The position numbers and the translations under genes are program-made. The notes beneath the pieces were generated by a model, which saw nothing but the letters and a program-made list of their open reading frames with translations, did no database searches and was not told where the DNA came from. Of a stretch of 64,000 bases of DNA, positions 54,259 through 63,810 are shown in pieces; positions within the stretch are counted from its first letter, which is position 1; every line of letters starts with the position of its first letter. The stretch comes from Prevotella sp. DNF00663 (GTDB lineage: Bacteria > Bacteroidota > Bacteroidia > Bacteroidales > Bacteroidaceae): contig NZ_KQ960610.1 in NCBI RefSeq assembly GCF_001553265.1, forward strand, positions 36,881-100,880, written 5' to 3'.

Positions 54259-54477
54259 ATGGCAAAACAATCCGCTATCGAACAGGACGGAACCATTTTG
54301 GAAAGTCTTTCCAATGCAATGTTCCGTGTGGAACTTGAAAACGGGGTTCAGATTATAGCGCATATCTCAGGTAAGATGAGAATGCATTACATTAAAATCC
54401 TTCCCGGAGACAAGGTTAAAGTAGAGATGAGTCCCTACGACCTGACAAAGGGCAGAATAGTTTTCAGATACAAGTAA
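54259..54477 (+). CDS. infA: translation initiation factor IF-1
   Basis: A 72-residue OB-fold protein that binds the A site of the 30S subunit during initiation: [39 protein letters not shown] and [11 protein letters not shown]. Confidence 0.98.
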   Translation: MAKQSAIEQDGTILESLSNAMFRVELENGVQIIAHISGKMRMHYIKILPGDKVKVEMSPYDLTKGRIVFRYK

Positions 54478-54488
54478 TATTTCAAGAT

Positions 54489-54605
54489 ATGAAGACAAGA
54501 GCATCATTAAAGAAGCGTACACCCGACTGCAAAATCGTTCGTCGTAAAGGTCGTTTGTTCGTTATCAACAAGAAAAACCCTAAGTACAAGTTGCGTCAGG
54601 GTTAA
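54489..54605 (+). CDS. rpmJ: 50S ribosomal protein L36, zinc-free type
   Basis: A 38-residue protein, [20 protein letters not shown], ending NPKYKLRQG. The usual CxxC...C...H zinc site is lost: only Cys14 remains, and the last ligand His is Tyr. Confidence 0.96.
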   Translation: MKTRASLKKRTPDCKIVRRKGRLFVINKKNPKYKLRQG

Positions 54606-54648
54606 TGTTAAAGTATTGTAAAAGTAAAAAGATATACAATTTTATCTT

Positions 54649-54656
54649 TAACTTTG
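54649..54656 (+). promoter_or_regulatory. internal -7 promoter element before rpsM
   Basis: TAACTTTGCA matches TAnnTTTG in the 105-base gap between rpmJ and rpsM, 55 bases before the ATG. It may give the alpha gene set its own promoter. Confidence 0.55.
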
Positions 54657-54710
54657 CAAACTCTTTAGCAAGAAATCAGATTTTATTAATTTATTTTTAT
54701 TCAATTAAGA

Positions 54711-55091
54711 ATGGCAATAAGAATTGTTGGAGTAGATTTGCCCCAGAATAAGCGTGGCGAAATCGCATTGACCTATATCTATGGTATCGGTCGAAGTAGT
54801 TCAGCAAAGATATTGGATAAAGCCGGCGTAAGCCGCGACCTGAAGGTCAGCGAATGGACTGATGATCAGGCAGCTAGTATCCGTGAAATTATCGGCGCTG
54901 AATTCAAAGTAGAAGGTGATCTCCGTTCTGAGATCCAGATGAATATCAAGCGACTGATGGATATTGGTTGCTATCGTGGAGTTCGTCATCGTAATGGTCT
55001 TCCTGTTCGTGGTCAGAGCACCAAGAATAATGCACGTACCCGTAAGGGAAAGAAGAAGACTGTTGCTAACAAGAAGAAGGCTACTAAGTAA
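54711..55091 (+). CDS. rpsM: 30S ribosomal protein S13
   Basis: A 126-residue S13 on the small-subunit head: [32 protein letters not shown] and [18 protein letters not shown], with a basic tail. Confidence 0.98.
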   Translation: MAIRIVGVDLPQNKRGEIALTYIYGIGRSSSAKILDKAGVSRDLKVSEWTDDQAASIREIIGAEFKVEGDLRSEIQMNIKRLMDIGCYRGVRHRNGLPVRGQSTKNNARTRKGKKKTVANKKKATK

Positions 55092-55184
55092 AATTTAGTT
55101 TTCGGTTCTTTAGTTTTTTTGTCGATTGCTTCATAAGCTAAACTCAAAAACTCAAAAACTTAAAACTCAAAACTAAAAAAGATT

Positions 55185-55574
55185 ATGGCAAAAACAAAAG
55201 CAACATCTAAGAAAAGAAATGTAAGAGTTGACGCTATCGGCCAGCTCCATGTGCACAGCTCTTTCAATAATATCATTGTGTCTTTAGCAAATAGCGAGGG
55301 TCAGGTTATCTCTTGGTCTTCTGCTGGTAAGATGGGATTCCGTGGCTCAAAGAAGAATACTCCTTATGCTGCTCAGATGGCAGGTGAGGATTGTGCGAAA
55401 GTAGCTTTCGATTTGGGTCTACGCAAGGTGAAGGCATACGTTAAAGGTCCGGGTAATGGACGTGAATCAGCTATCCGAGCCGTACATGGTGCAGGTATCG
55501 AAGTGACAGAGATTGTCGATGTTACTCCATTACCACACAACGGTTGCCGTCCTCCCAAGCGTCGTAAGGTCTAA
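55185..55574 (+). CDS. rpsK: 30S ribosomal protein S11
   Basis: A 129-residue S11: [36 protein letters not shown] and [17 protein letters not shown]. The gap before it holds repeated AAACTCAAAAACT words. Confidence 0.98.
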   Translation: MAKTKATSKKRNVRVDAIGQLHVHSSFNNIIVSLANSEGQVISWSSAGKMGFRGSKKNTPYAAQMAGEDCAKVAFDLGLRKVKAYVKGPGNGRESAIRAVHGAGIEVTEIVDVTPLPHNGCRPPKRRKV

Positions 55575-55635
55575 TCCTTCTTGAGAAGATTGCACTATCA
55601 CAGATACAATTAAATTATAAGCATATTTTTATTTT

Positions 55636-56241
55636 ATGGCTAGATACATAGGTCCGAAATCTAAGATTGCACGTCGATTTGGTGAACCCATCTTCGGCGC
55701 TGACAAAGTTTTGTCCAAGAGAAACTTCCCTCCTGGACAGCATGGCAACAACCGTCGCAGAAAAGTTTCTGAGTACGGTGTCATGTTGGCAGAGAAGCAA
55801 AAGGCCAAGTACACTTATGGAGTACTTGAGCGTCAGTTCCGTAATATGTTTGATAAGGCAGCTAAGGCTGAGGGTATTACCGGTGAGGTTCTGCTCCAAA
55901 ACTTGGAGAGCCGTCTCGACAACGTAGTGTTCCGTTTGGGAATCGCTCCTACTCGTGCTGCTGCACGTCAGTTGGTTGGTCACAAACATATCGTTGTTGA
56001 CGGTCAGGTAGTAAATATTCCCTCTTACGCTGTAGCACCGGGTCAAGTTATTGGTGTTCGTGAGAAGTCTAAGTCACTCGAAGTTATCGAAGCAGCTCTT
56101 GCTGGTTTCAACCACAGCAAATATCCATGGATGGAGTGGGATGATAATACAAAGAGTGGTAAGTTCCTGCACAAGCCGGAGCGTGCTGACATTCCAGAGA
56201 ATATTAAGGAACAGTTAATCGTTGAGTTGTACTCTAAATAA
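55636..56241 (+). CDS. rpsD: 30S ribosomal protein S4, zinc-free type
   Basis: A 201-residue S4, an assembly initiator: [40 protein letters not shown] and [20 protein letters not shown]. The N-terminal zinc cysteines found in some S4 proteins are absent; no Cys is seen in this region. Confidence 0.98.
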   Translation: MARYIGPKSKIARRFGEPIFGADKVLSKRNFPPGQHGNNRRRKVSEYGVMLAEKQKAKYTYGVLERQFRNMFDKAAKAEGITGEVLLQNLESRLDNVVFRLGIAPTRAAARQLVGHKHIVVDGQVVNIPSYAVAPGQVIGVREKSKSLEVIEAALAGFNHSKYPWMEWDDNTKSGKFLHKPERADIPENIKEQLIVELYSK

Positions 56242-56253
56242 ATCATTAAATTA

Positions 56254-57246
56254 ATGGCGATATTAGCATTTCAAAAACCTGATAAAGTTGTAATGCTGGA
56301 GGCTGATGATAAGTTCGGAAAGTTTGAATTCCGTCCTTTAGAGCCGGGCTTCGGAGTTACCATTGGTAACTCTTTGCGCCGCATTCTTCTTTCATCCCTC
56401 GAAGGCTATGCTATCAATACCATCCGTATCGCTGGTGTTGAGCATGAGTTCTCTTCGGTACCGGGGGTCAAGGAGGATGTTACCAACATTATCTTGAATT
56501 TGAAACAAGTAAGATTCAAGCAAGTAGTAGAAGAATTCGAGAACGAGAAAGTTAGTATCACTGTTGAGAATTCAACCGAGTTCAAGGCAGGAGATATAGG
56601 CAAGTATCTGACTGGATTTGAAGTGTTAAACCCTGATTTGGTGATTTGTCATTTAGATGTCAAAGCTTCAATGCAGATAGATCTTACTGTTAACAAGGGG
56701 CGTGGCTATGTGCCGGCTGACGAGAATCGTGAGTTCTGTACAGACGTCAACGTCCTTCCTATAGATTCTATCTACACCCCAATCCGTAACGTAAAGTATT
56801 CAGTTGAGCCATATCGTGTTGAACAAAAGACCGACTATGATAAACTGGTTATCGAAGTTACAACAGATGGTTCCATATCTCCTAAGGATGCACTGAAAGA
56901 GGCCGCTAAGATTTTGATTTACCATTTCATGCTCTTCTCTGATGAGAAGATTACTTTGGAAAATCCTGATCAAGATGGTAACCAAGAGTTCGACGAAGAA
57001 GTTCTTCACATGCGCCAGCTTCTCAAGACAAAGTTGATTGATATGAACCTTAGTGTTCGTGCTCTTAACTGCTTGAAAGCAGCTGATGTTGAGACGCTCG
57101 GCGACTTGGTACAGTACAACAAGACCGACCTCTTGAAGTTCCGCAACTTTGGTAAGAAATCGCTTTCTGAGCTTGATGATTTGCTCGAAGGTCTGAATCT
57201 GTCATTTGGAACCGACATCACAAAGTATAAACTGGATAAGGAATAA
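56254..57246 (+). CDS. rpoA: RNA polymerase alpha subunit
   Basis: A 330-residue subunit. The N-terminal assembly domain has [20 protein letters not shown] and [15 protein letters not shown]; the C-terminal DNA-contact domain has [20 protein letters not shown] and [16 protein letters not shown]. It is at its normal place between rpsD and rplQ. Confidence 0.98.
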   Translation: MAILAFQKPDKVVMLEADDKFGKFEFRPLEPGFGVTIGNSLRRILLSSLEGYAINTIRIAGVEHEFSSVPGVKEDVTNIILNLKQVRFKQVVEEFENEKVSITVENSTEFKAGDIGKYLTGFEVLNPDLVICHLDVKASMQIDLTVNKGRGYVPADENREFCTDVNVLPIDSIYTPIRNVKYSVEPYRVEQKTDYDKLVIEVTTDGSISPKDALKEAAKILIYHFMLFSDEKITLENPDQDGNQEFDEEVLHMRQLLKTKLIDMNLSVRALNCLKAADVETLGDLVQYNKTDLLKFRNFGKKSLSELDDLLEGLNLSFGTDITKYKLDKE

Positions 57247-57375
57247 AGACAGTTTTGAGTTCTTTAGTTTCTGAGTTGACGAGTAATAAGCTCATAACAG
57301 AGCTAGTTGACAAGTTAATAAATAGACTAGAACAATATAATTTCTAAATTCCATCCATCAAAGTAAAAAACAAAA

Positions 57376-57873
57376 ATGAGACATAATAAAAAATTCAACC
57401 ACCTAGGTCGTACTGCATCTCATCGTGATGCCATGCTCGCAAATATGGCTATCTCTTTGATTATGCACAAAAGAATCACTACGACCCTTGCTAAGGCTAA
57501 GGCCTTGAAGAAGTATGTAGAACCCCTTATCACCCGTTCAAAGGATGATAGCACAAACTCTCGTCGTGTAGTTTTCCGCTATTTACAAAATAAGGAAGTT
57601 GTGAAGGCATTGTTTGGTGAGGTAGCTGCAAAGGTGGCTGATCGTCCCGGTGGTTATACACGTGTTATCAAGTTGGGTACTCGTCAGGGTGACGCAGCTG
57701 AGATTGCTTTCATCGAACTCGTAGACTTCGATGAGAACATGGCAAAAACTCCTGCAGCAGCTAAGAAGACACGTCGTAGTCGCAAGTCTACTGCTACCGC
57801 AACAGAGGCTGCTCCTGTAGCAGAAGAAGTTAAGGCAGAGCCTGCAGCAGAAGAAACCAAGACAGCAGAATAA
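57376..57873 (+). CDS. rplQ: 50S ribosomal protein L17 with Ala/Glu-rich tail
   Basis: A 165-residue L17: [20 protein letters not shown] and [20 protein letters not shown]. After about residue 122 comes a tail of roughly 40 residues rich in Ala, Lys, Thr and Glu ([20 protein letters not shown]), absent from E. coli L17 and probably disordered. It is the last gene of the superlocus. Confidence 0.97.
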   Translation: MRHNKKFNHLGRTASHRDAMLANMAISLIMHKRITTTLAKAKALKKYVEPLITRSKDDSTNSRRVVFRYLQNKEVVKALFGEVAAKVADRPGGYTRVIKLGTRQGDAAEIAFIELVDFDENMAKTPAAAKKTRRSRKSTATATEAAPVAEEVKAEPAAEETKTAE

Positions 57874-57898
57874 TCACACGCTGATTATTACAACAATA

Positions 57899-57935
57899 AA
57901 GCGCTTCCATTCGAAAGAGTGGAGGCGCTTTTTTA
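57899..57935 (+). terminator. terminator of the ribosomal superlocus
   Basis: AAAGCGC-TTCCA pairs with TGGAG-GCGCTTT around a stable TTCGAAAGAG loop, followed by a T-run. Confidence 0.88.
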
Positions 57936-58329
57936 TTCTATGTCTCATCTCTTTATTTCTTTTTATTGCTGTCCGCTAAAAAAATATGATTCTGGGCTAA
58001 GTGCTTAAAGTACAAGGTTCTGCGATTAAATGCAGGTCGTATAGGTAACGATTTAGAAATGAGCGATATGCTTGAAAGTTCATTGCTTTGTATAACCAAA
58101 GAACGCTCACTATTTCAGTTGCAAAGGTAACACTTTGCGTGGAAAAGTGAGCGTTATTTCGTGTTTTTCATCTTGCCAGTGAAAGAAAAAAGCAATCTAT
58201 CTACCTTATAGTGGAAGTCTGATTTTTGAATATTTTCTAGATATTATTGTTATATGGTGCTTTTTTGTTTCTTAGTTATTGATAGTCTGTAACTATTTTG
58301 CTTTTAAACATAAAAAAAACATTCGACGA
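57936..58329. other. non-coding gap with a long imperfect palindrome
   Basis: No gene is seen. AACGCTCACT (58102-58111) and AGTGAGCGTT (58146-58155) enclose an inner pair GCAAAG/CTTTGC. Inside, on the minus strand, TACCTTTG would fit a -7 box, but nothing is encoded leftward. Confidence 0.5.
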
Positions 58330-58361
58330 TTTGTTGGTATCAATTGAAAATATTATTTTTG
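58330..58361 (+). promoter_or_regulatory. promoter of the second SusCD operon
   Basis: TTTG (58330-58333), 20 bases, TATTTTTG (58354-58361): a full match to the Bacteroidetes consensus. It leaves a leader of about 225 bases. Confidence 0.72.
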
Positions 58362-58387
58362 CTACGATTGAGTGAGAATAATAGCGG

Positions 58388-58509
58388 TGGGAATAACCCT
58401 CAAAAACGTTTCTTAAGTGAATATTCCCAGCGATGATACAAACCTTTTAATCAAGGAAAGGAGGTCAATACCATCAGAAAGATTCTATGAGCGCATGCGA
58501 AAATGCGCT
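58388..58509 (+). promoter_or_regulatory. structured leader of the second SusCD operon
   Basis: Contains TGGGAATA (58388-58395) and its inverse TATTCCCA (58422-58429), 26 bases apart, and a hairpin AGCGCAT/ATGCGCT (58490-58509). These could be a regulator site, an RNA switch or an antisense target; none is recognised. Confidence 0.4.
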
Positions 58510-58591
58510 ATATCATTGATGAACACTTAGAGCGTCATGTTGTTATTATTAAAGTCTAATTATAATCTAATAATGTAAAACCTAATATACT

Positions 58592-61500
58592 ATGCTTCAT
58601 TACAAAATCAAAAGGTATGGTTTGTTAGCACTTTGTGCGGCCGGTGTCATTACGCCATTCGGTCAAAACCAAAACAATCTGTTGGCCGGAAACACCCGTG
58701 TGGGCGTTCTTCATTCGCAAAATATGCGCTATGAAGTTCGTAAGGGAGCCGATGCCATTCTTGCGAACAATATAGAAAGTGAGAAAATACAGACTCGTTC
58801 TGTCAACAATACACAACAAACGAAAAGAATCACCGGTCGCGTGGTCGACTCAAAAGGAGAACCGCTGATAGGGGCAGCTGTCAAAGTGAAAGGCGGAACA
58901 GCTGCTGCTGTGACCGATATTGATGGTAATTTTGTCCTAACCGGTGCTCCCGACAATGCTACGCTGGTCATCACTTATGTGGGATATACTGCCAAGACTG
59001 TGGTTGCCAAAGCCGGTTCAAATCTGGAAGTGGTTATGGATGAAGATTCACAATCGCTCGAAGAGTTGGTTGTTGTGGGGTATGGTACACAGAAGAAAGC
59101 CAATCTGACCGGTGCCGTGGCTCAGGTTAATGGCAAGGTGTTGGCCGATCGCCCCATCACTAATATCGGTCAAGGACTTCAAGGTGTGGTTCCTAATTTG
59201 AATATCACGATGAATTCGGGTGGTGCTCCGGGTTCTAGCTCGGCTTTCAACATCCGTGGTACCACGTCATTGAATGGTGGTGGGCCACTCGTATTGGTCG
59301 ACAATGTTCAGATGGATGCCAATTTGGTAAATCCGGATGACATCGAATCCATTTCAGTATTAAAGGATGCGGCCTCGGCAGCCATCTATGGTGCCCGTGC
59401 AGCTTATGGCGTTATCTTGATTACTACCAAGAAAGGACATTCCGGTAAGCCCACAGTTTCATTGAATGCAACGGGCTATTGGCAGAATCCGGCGCGTTCT
59501 ATGCATAACATTAACTCTGTAGATTTCCTGAAAATGAAAGATCTTGCCAATGAGGGAAACGCCTATTATCCTTCGCAAATCTACAAGTACACCAATGATT
59601 ATTTCAACGGGAATTACGACTCTCCGGTATTTTTCGATCCCTCTATGGGCGGTGATGCTACTTATAAGTATCAGTATTGCGGTAACACCGACTGGTGGAA
59701 AGAACTTTATAAGACTTCTTTCTCACAGATTTATAATGCCAATATCAGTGGTGGTAGCGAGAAGACCACTTATTATATGTCTGTCGGTATGAACGATCAG
59801 GGTGGTATTCTCAAGGCAGCCAATGACCAATACAAGAAGTACAACGCCAATATCAATGTGTCTACGCAGGTTACTCCTTGGTTGAATGTATCCGGAAAGA
59901 TTGCTCATACTTATACCACGGAGTTGCATCCAACCGGTGGTACCACTGCCATGAACTCTACTGCTTACAGTGGATTGTCGGCTTATAGCGGCATGTTGAA
60001 GAGCGACTTGAGTCCATTGATGCCGGTTAGGCATCCCGATGGGCACTATGCCGGACAGGGTAGCTATACCAATCCGGTGGCTTTACAGGCTCAAGGTGGT
60101 AACGCCAATTACAGGAATAACGACCTTTGGATGACCGGTGCCGTGCGAATCACGCCAATAAAAGGGTTGGTCATTAATGCCGATTATACTTGGAACTACT
60201 ATGGATATTCTTCTCAAGAGCATGTCAGAAACTTCTACGACTATACGGCTGTTGCCGGAACAGAGAATTATTATCCTTGGACTAATCCAAGTAGTGTCAC
60301 CTTGGCCAATGAAGACGATTACTACAATGCCTTCAATGCCTTTGCCGAGTATTCTTTCTCATTGCAAGATGTGCATAATTTTAAGGTGATGATGGGTTAT
60401 AACCAAGAGAAGAAACACACCAGATATCATTATACAGGGCGCGCTAATCTGATTGATGCAGAGAATCCATCGCTTAATTTAGCGACCGGTGACATGCGTA
60501 TGAGTTCTAAAGAGAGCCAGTGGGCGGTCAATGGTATGTTCACAAGAATCAATTATGACTATCGTGGTCGTTACTTGCTGGAACTCGATGGTCGTTACGA
60601 TGGTTCCTCTAAATTTGCTAAAGGTAACCGCTACTCTTTCTTCCCCTCGGCATCAGCAGCTTGGCGTGTATCCGAAGAAAAATTCTGGGAACCGCTCCGT
60701 AGTTGGTGGGATAATTTGAAGGTTCGCGTTTCCTACGGCTCACTGGGTAACCAAGTGGTCGATGGCGACTTTCCTTATTTGGCTACGTATGGTGTCAATA
60801 GCTCTTATGGTATTTTGTTGAACGAGGTTCGCCCGGTTGCTATTACGGCTCCGGGGCTTGTAAGTCCTACCTTCACATGGGAGACTGTCAATCAGATAGA
60901 TTTCGGTTTCGATGTCAATATGTTCCGTAATCGCTTCAATCTCTCTTTCGATTGGTATCGCCGTAACACCAAAGATATGTTGACCACTGGTCAGGTTCTA
61001 CCCGCAACTTTGGGTGCTGCCGTTCCTCGTGAGAATGCTGCCGACCTGAAAACTGTGGGTTGGGAACTCTCAGCAGGGTGGCAAGACCAGTTGAAGAATG
61101 GCTTGAGTTACCACATCAAGGCTGTTCTTTCCGACTACCAGTCTACCATTACGCGCTTCTCCAATCCTACCGGTTTGATTAGCAATTACTATGTTGGCCA
61201 CAAGATAGGCGAAATTTGGGGATACGTCTCTAACGGTTTGTTCCAGACAGATGCTGAAGCAGCCTCTCAAGACCAGTCTTACCTCTATGGTGGTAAATGG
61301 CAGGCCGGCGACGTGAAGTACGAAGATTTGAACGGCGATAAGAAGATTAATGTGGGTAAGAATACTATCGACGATCCGGGCGACCGTAAGATAATTGGTA
61401 ATAACACACCTCGTTATGCCTTTGGTATCACAGCCGGTTTGGAGTATAAGGGCTTCGACTTCGATATGTTTTGGCAGGGTATAGGCAAGCGCGACTATGC

Positions 61501-61876
61501 CGTGGGTGGTTCAGCATTCTGGGGATTCACCGACGAATGGCAGACTCCGCTTACCACCGCACTCGATTATTGGACCAAGGACAATCCGAATGCTTACTTC
61601 CCACGTCCAAGTTGGCGTAATGGTGGTAACCGCCAGACAAGTTCACGCTATCTCCAAAATGCCCGTTACGTGCGATTGAAGAATATCGTTCTCGGCTATA
61701 CGATTCCGCGTACCATCACTTCCAAGGTAGGTATTCAGCGTCTCAGAGTATTTGTTCAGGGCGAGAATTTGCTTACATTCACTCCGTTGATTAAGGCGTT
61801 CGATCCCGAAACGTTGAGCAATATGACCTATCCTATCAACAAAAAAATCTCTGTTGGATTGAATCTTACTTTCTAA
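58592..61876 (+). CDS. SusC/RagA-family TonB-dependent outer membrane transporter
   Basis: A 1094-residue transporter. A weak signal region (YGLLALCAAGVITPFG) is followed by about 55 unusual residues before the carboxypeptidase-D-like domain (ITGRVVDSKGEPLIGAAVKV). Next come the TonB box (LEELVVVGYGTQKKANLTGA), the plug with FNIRGTTSLNGGGPLVLVDN and SVLKDAASAAIYGARAAYGV, and a barrel ending VGLNLTF. It imports a substrate caught by the SusD-like partner. Arg codons are mostly CGT/CGC, like the housekeeping genes here. No enzymes or regulators are visible before the window ends, so the substrate is unknown. Confidence 0.94.
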   Translation: MLHYKIKRYGLLALCAAGVITPFGQNQNNLLAGNTRVGVLHSQNMRYEVRKGADAILANNIESEKIQTRSVNNTQQTKRITGRVVDSKGEPLIGAAVKVKGGTAAAVTDIDGNFVLTGAPDNATLVITYVGYTAKTVVAKAGSNLEVVMDEDSQSLEELVVVGYGTQKKANLTGAVAQVNGKVLADRPITNIGQGLQGVVPNLNITMNSGGAPGSSSAFNIRGTTSLNGGGPLVLVDNVQMDANLVNPDDIESISVLKDAASAAIYGARAAYGVILITTKKGHSGKPTVSLNATGYWQNPARSMHNINSVDFLKMKDLANEGNAYYPSQIYKYTNDYFNGNYDSPVFFDPSMGGDATYKYQYCGNTDWWKELYKTSFSQIYNANISGGSEKTTYYMSVGMNDQGGILKAANDQYKKYNANINVSTQVTPWLNVSGKIAHTYTTELHPTGGTTAMNSTAYSGLSAYSGMLKSDLSPLMPVRHPDGHYAGQGSYTNPVALQAQGGNANYRNNDLWMTGAVRITPIKGLVINADYTWNYYGYSSQEHVRNFYDYTAVAGTENYYPWTNPSSVTLANEDDYYNAFNAFAEYSFSLQDVHNFKVMMGYNQEKKHTRYHYTGRANLIDAENPSLNLATGDMRMSSKESQWAVNGMFTRINYDYRGRYLLELDGRYDGSSKFAKGNRYSFFPSASAAWRVSEEKFWEPLRSWWDNLKVRVSYGSLGNQVVDGDFPYLATYGVNSSYGILLNEVRPVAITAPGLVSPTFTWETVNQIDFGFDVNMFRNRFNLSFDWYRRNTKDMLTTGQVLPATLGAAVPRENAADLKTVGWELSAGWQDQLKNGLSYHIKAVLSDYQSTITRFSNPTGLISNYYVGHKIGEIWGYVSNGLFQTDAEAASQDQSYLYGGKWQAGDVKYEDLNGDKKINVGKNTIDDPGDRKIIGNNTPRYAFGITAGLEYKGFDFDMFWQGIGKRDYAVGGSAFWGFTDEWQTPLTTALDYWTKDNPNAYFPRPSWRNGGNRQTSSRYLQNARYVRLKNIVLGYTIPRTITSKVGIQRLRVFVQGENLLTFTPLIKAFDPETLSNMTYPINKKISVGLNLTF

Positions 61877-61897
61877 TCTTAAATATCAAATACTGAA

Positions 61898-63664
61898 ATG
61901 ATGAAACTAAAATATATAATCCTTGTGGCATCAGTCGTTTCGGGAACGATACTGACTTCATGCAACTATACGGACTTATCGCCTATCGACTCGTTCACCG
62001 ACGAATCTTATTGGCACACGCCCAACGACTTGAAGCTTTATGCCAATGGTCTTTATGGGTACTTGAGTAGTCCTACGGCTACCGGAGATAATACTAGTGA
62101 CAACTTCGTAACCAATAGTTATGTGGGCTATTTGTTCGATGAATATACGATACCTACCGATGCCAACTCTGGTAATGGATGGTATTGGAATGATATTCGT
62201 TCTTGTAACTACTTCTTGAAGCGTTATCATACAGTCACCGGGACAGAAGCCGAAATCAATAAATATGTAGCCGAAGTGAGATTTTTTAGAGCACTTCTCT
62301 ATTATGATAAGCTGCGTATGTTTGGCGATGTGCCTTGGTACGATGCCGACTTGACGACTACCGACACCGAGCAGTTGTACAAAGCACGCGATAAGGCTGA
62401 CTTTGTATTGGGCAAGGTGATTGAAGACTTGGAGTTTGCCGTGACCAATTTGCCTGAAGCAGGTAATGAGGAGAAAGGGCGTTTGAATAAAGAAGCAGCC
62501 CGTACACAGTTGGCTCGTGTGTGTCTCTACTTTGGTACTTATAAGAAATACCACAAACAGTCGGGCAACCTTACAGCCGAATCGCTTCTCAAGAAAGCTG
62601 CCGATGTCACCGATGCTATCATGGCTACCGGTAAATTCGATATTGTTAAGGGAACTGATAATGGCGCCAGACAGTTGGCATTTGAAGGTTATCCGCTGTA
62701 TTATGGCAACCAGTTTGTACAAGAAGATCTCACAGGTAACAAGGAGGTAATTCTTGCTCGTTATTATGCATCGGGCGTGTTGACTCATGAGACAGGCCGT
62801 CAGGTATCGCAAAATGGTATGGGGTTGTCTAAAGATTTCGTGGAATCGTTCTTGATGAAAGACGGTACTCCTATTTATAATAGTGGTTCAGGCTACCAAG
62901 GCGACGACGATCAAGAGAAAGAGTTTGCTAATCGCGACCCACGTATCTACCAGATTATCGACAACGTCCATCGTCCGTTTACCGTACAGAATGGTGTCCG
63001 TGAATCGCACGTTGGCAACGTTAATTCCAACAGTGGCGTTACGGGTTATCCCTGTGTGAAGTATCGTTCGGCCGATACCAAGCAAGCCGAGGCTCGTAAT
63101 ACGTCTTACGATTGGTTTGTATATCGCTATGCTGAAGTCTTGTTAATCAATGCCGAGGCTAAAGCCGAGCTTGGTACTTGTACCCAAGATGTACTCGACA
63201 AGACCGTCAACAAACTTCGCGACCGTGTGGAAATGGCTCATTTGACAGTGAATCCGGTGGCTGATGCCAAACCTGTCGCTTATGGTTATGCCCTGTCTAA
63301 CCTTCTTTATGAGATTCGTCGCGAGCGCAGAATAGAGTTGGTAGCAGAGGGGCAGCGCCTCGATGACCTCAAGCGTTGGAATGCCATGAAGTTGTTGGAG
63401 AATCCCAAGACCATGTTTGGTTTGAAGATAACAGACGCAGTCAAGACTACTTATGCTAAGCAGAATGTGACCTTTGGTGGCGAGAATGGGCGTCCGGTTA
63501 TTAACTATGATGGTGCTACCTACCTTTATCAGTATGCTTCTTCCAAAGCTCTCGATGACAAGGGACGCAAGTGGACCGATACCGACCGACGTTGGTTCTA
63601 TCCGATACCGACCAACGAATTGACGCTGAACAAGAATCTGATACAGAATCCGGGTTGGAAATAG
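61898..63664 (+). CDS. SusD/RagB-family substrate-binding lipoprotein
   Basis: A 588-residue lipoprotein with a signal ending in ILTSC (Cys at residue 22), then NYTDLSPIDSFTDESYWHTP, VAEVRFFRALLYYDKLRMFG (TPR-like helices), and the C-terminal IRRERRIELVAEGQRLDDLK and WFYPIPTNELTLNKNL typical of SusD. It sits 21 bases after the susC stop. The size fits glycan-binding SusD proteins. The pair ends with its own terminator, so a longer utilisation locus is not evident here. Confidence 0.94.
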   Translation: MMKLKYIILVASVVSGTILTSCNYTDLSPIDSFTDESYWHTPNDLKLYANGLYGYLSSPTATGDNTSDNFVTNSYVGYLFDEYTIPTDANSGNGWYWNDIRSCNYFLKRYHTVTGTEAEINKYVAEVRFFRALLYYDKLRMFGDVPWYDADLTTTDTEQLYKARDKADFVLGKVIEDLEFAVTNLPEAGNEEKGRLNKEAARTQLARVCLYFGTYKKYHKQSGNLTAESLLKKAADVTDAIMATGKFDIVKGTDNGARQLAFEGYPLYYGNQFVQEDLTGNKEVILARYYASGVLTHETGRQVSQNGMGLSKDFVESFLMKDGTPIYNSGSGYQGDDDQEKEFANRDPRIYQIIDNVHRPFTVQNGVRESHVGNVNSNSGVTGYPCVKYRSADTKQAEARNTSYDWFVYRYAEVLLINAEAKAELGTCTQDVLDKTVNKLRDRVEMAHLTVNPVADAKPVAYGYALSNLLYEIRRERRIELVAEGQRLDDLKRWNAMKLLENPKTMFGLKITDAVKTTYAKQNVTFGGENGRPVINYDGATYLYQYASSKALDDKGRKWTDTDRRWFYPIPTNELTLNKNLIQNPGWK

Positions 63665-63687
63665 AGTGCGGTATATGTATGAATACG

Positions 63688-63724
63688 AGAGAGCAGGTGA
63701 CCATGTCCCTGCTCTCTTTTTGTT
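63688..63724 (+). terminator. terminator of the second SusCD operon
   Basis: AGAGAGCAGG (63688-63697) pairs perfectly with CCTGCTCTCT (63708-63717), followed by a T-run. Confidence 0.88.
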
Positions 63725-63810
63725 AGATGACTCCCAATCTCTAGTATCGGGTATGTGCAATTAACGTATTTCTCGCTTCAAACACGCCCCTACTTCTCAC
63801 TCTAAACTCG

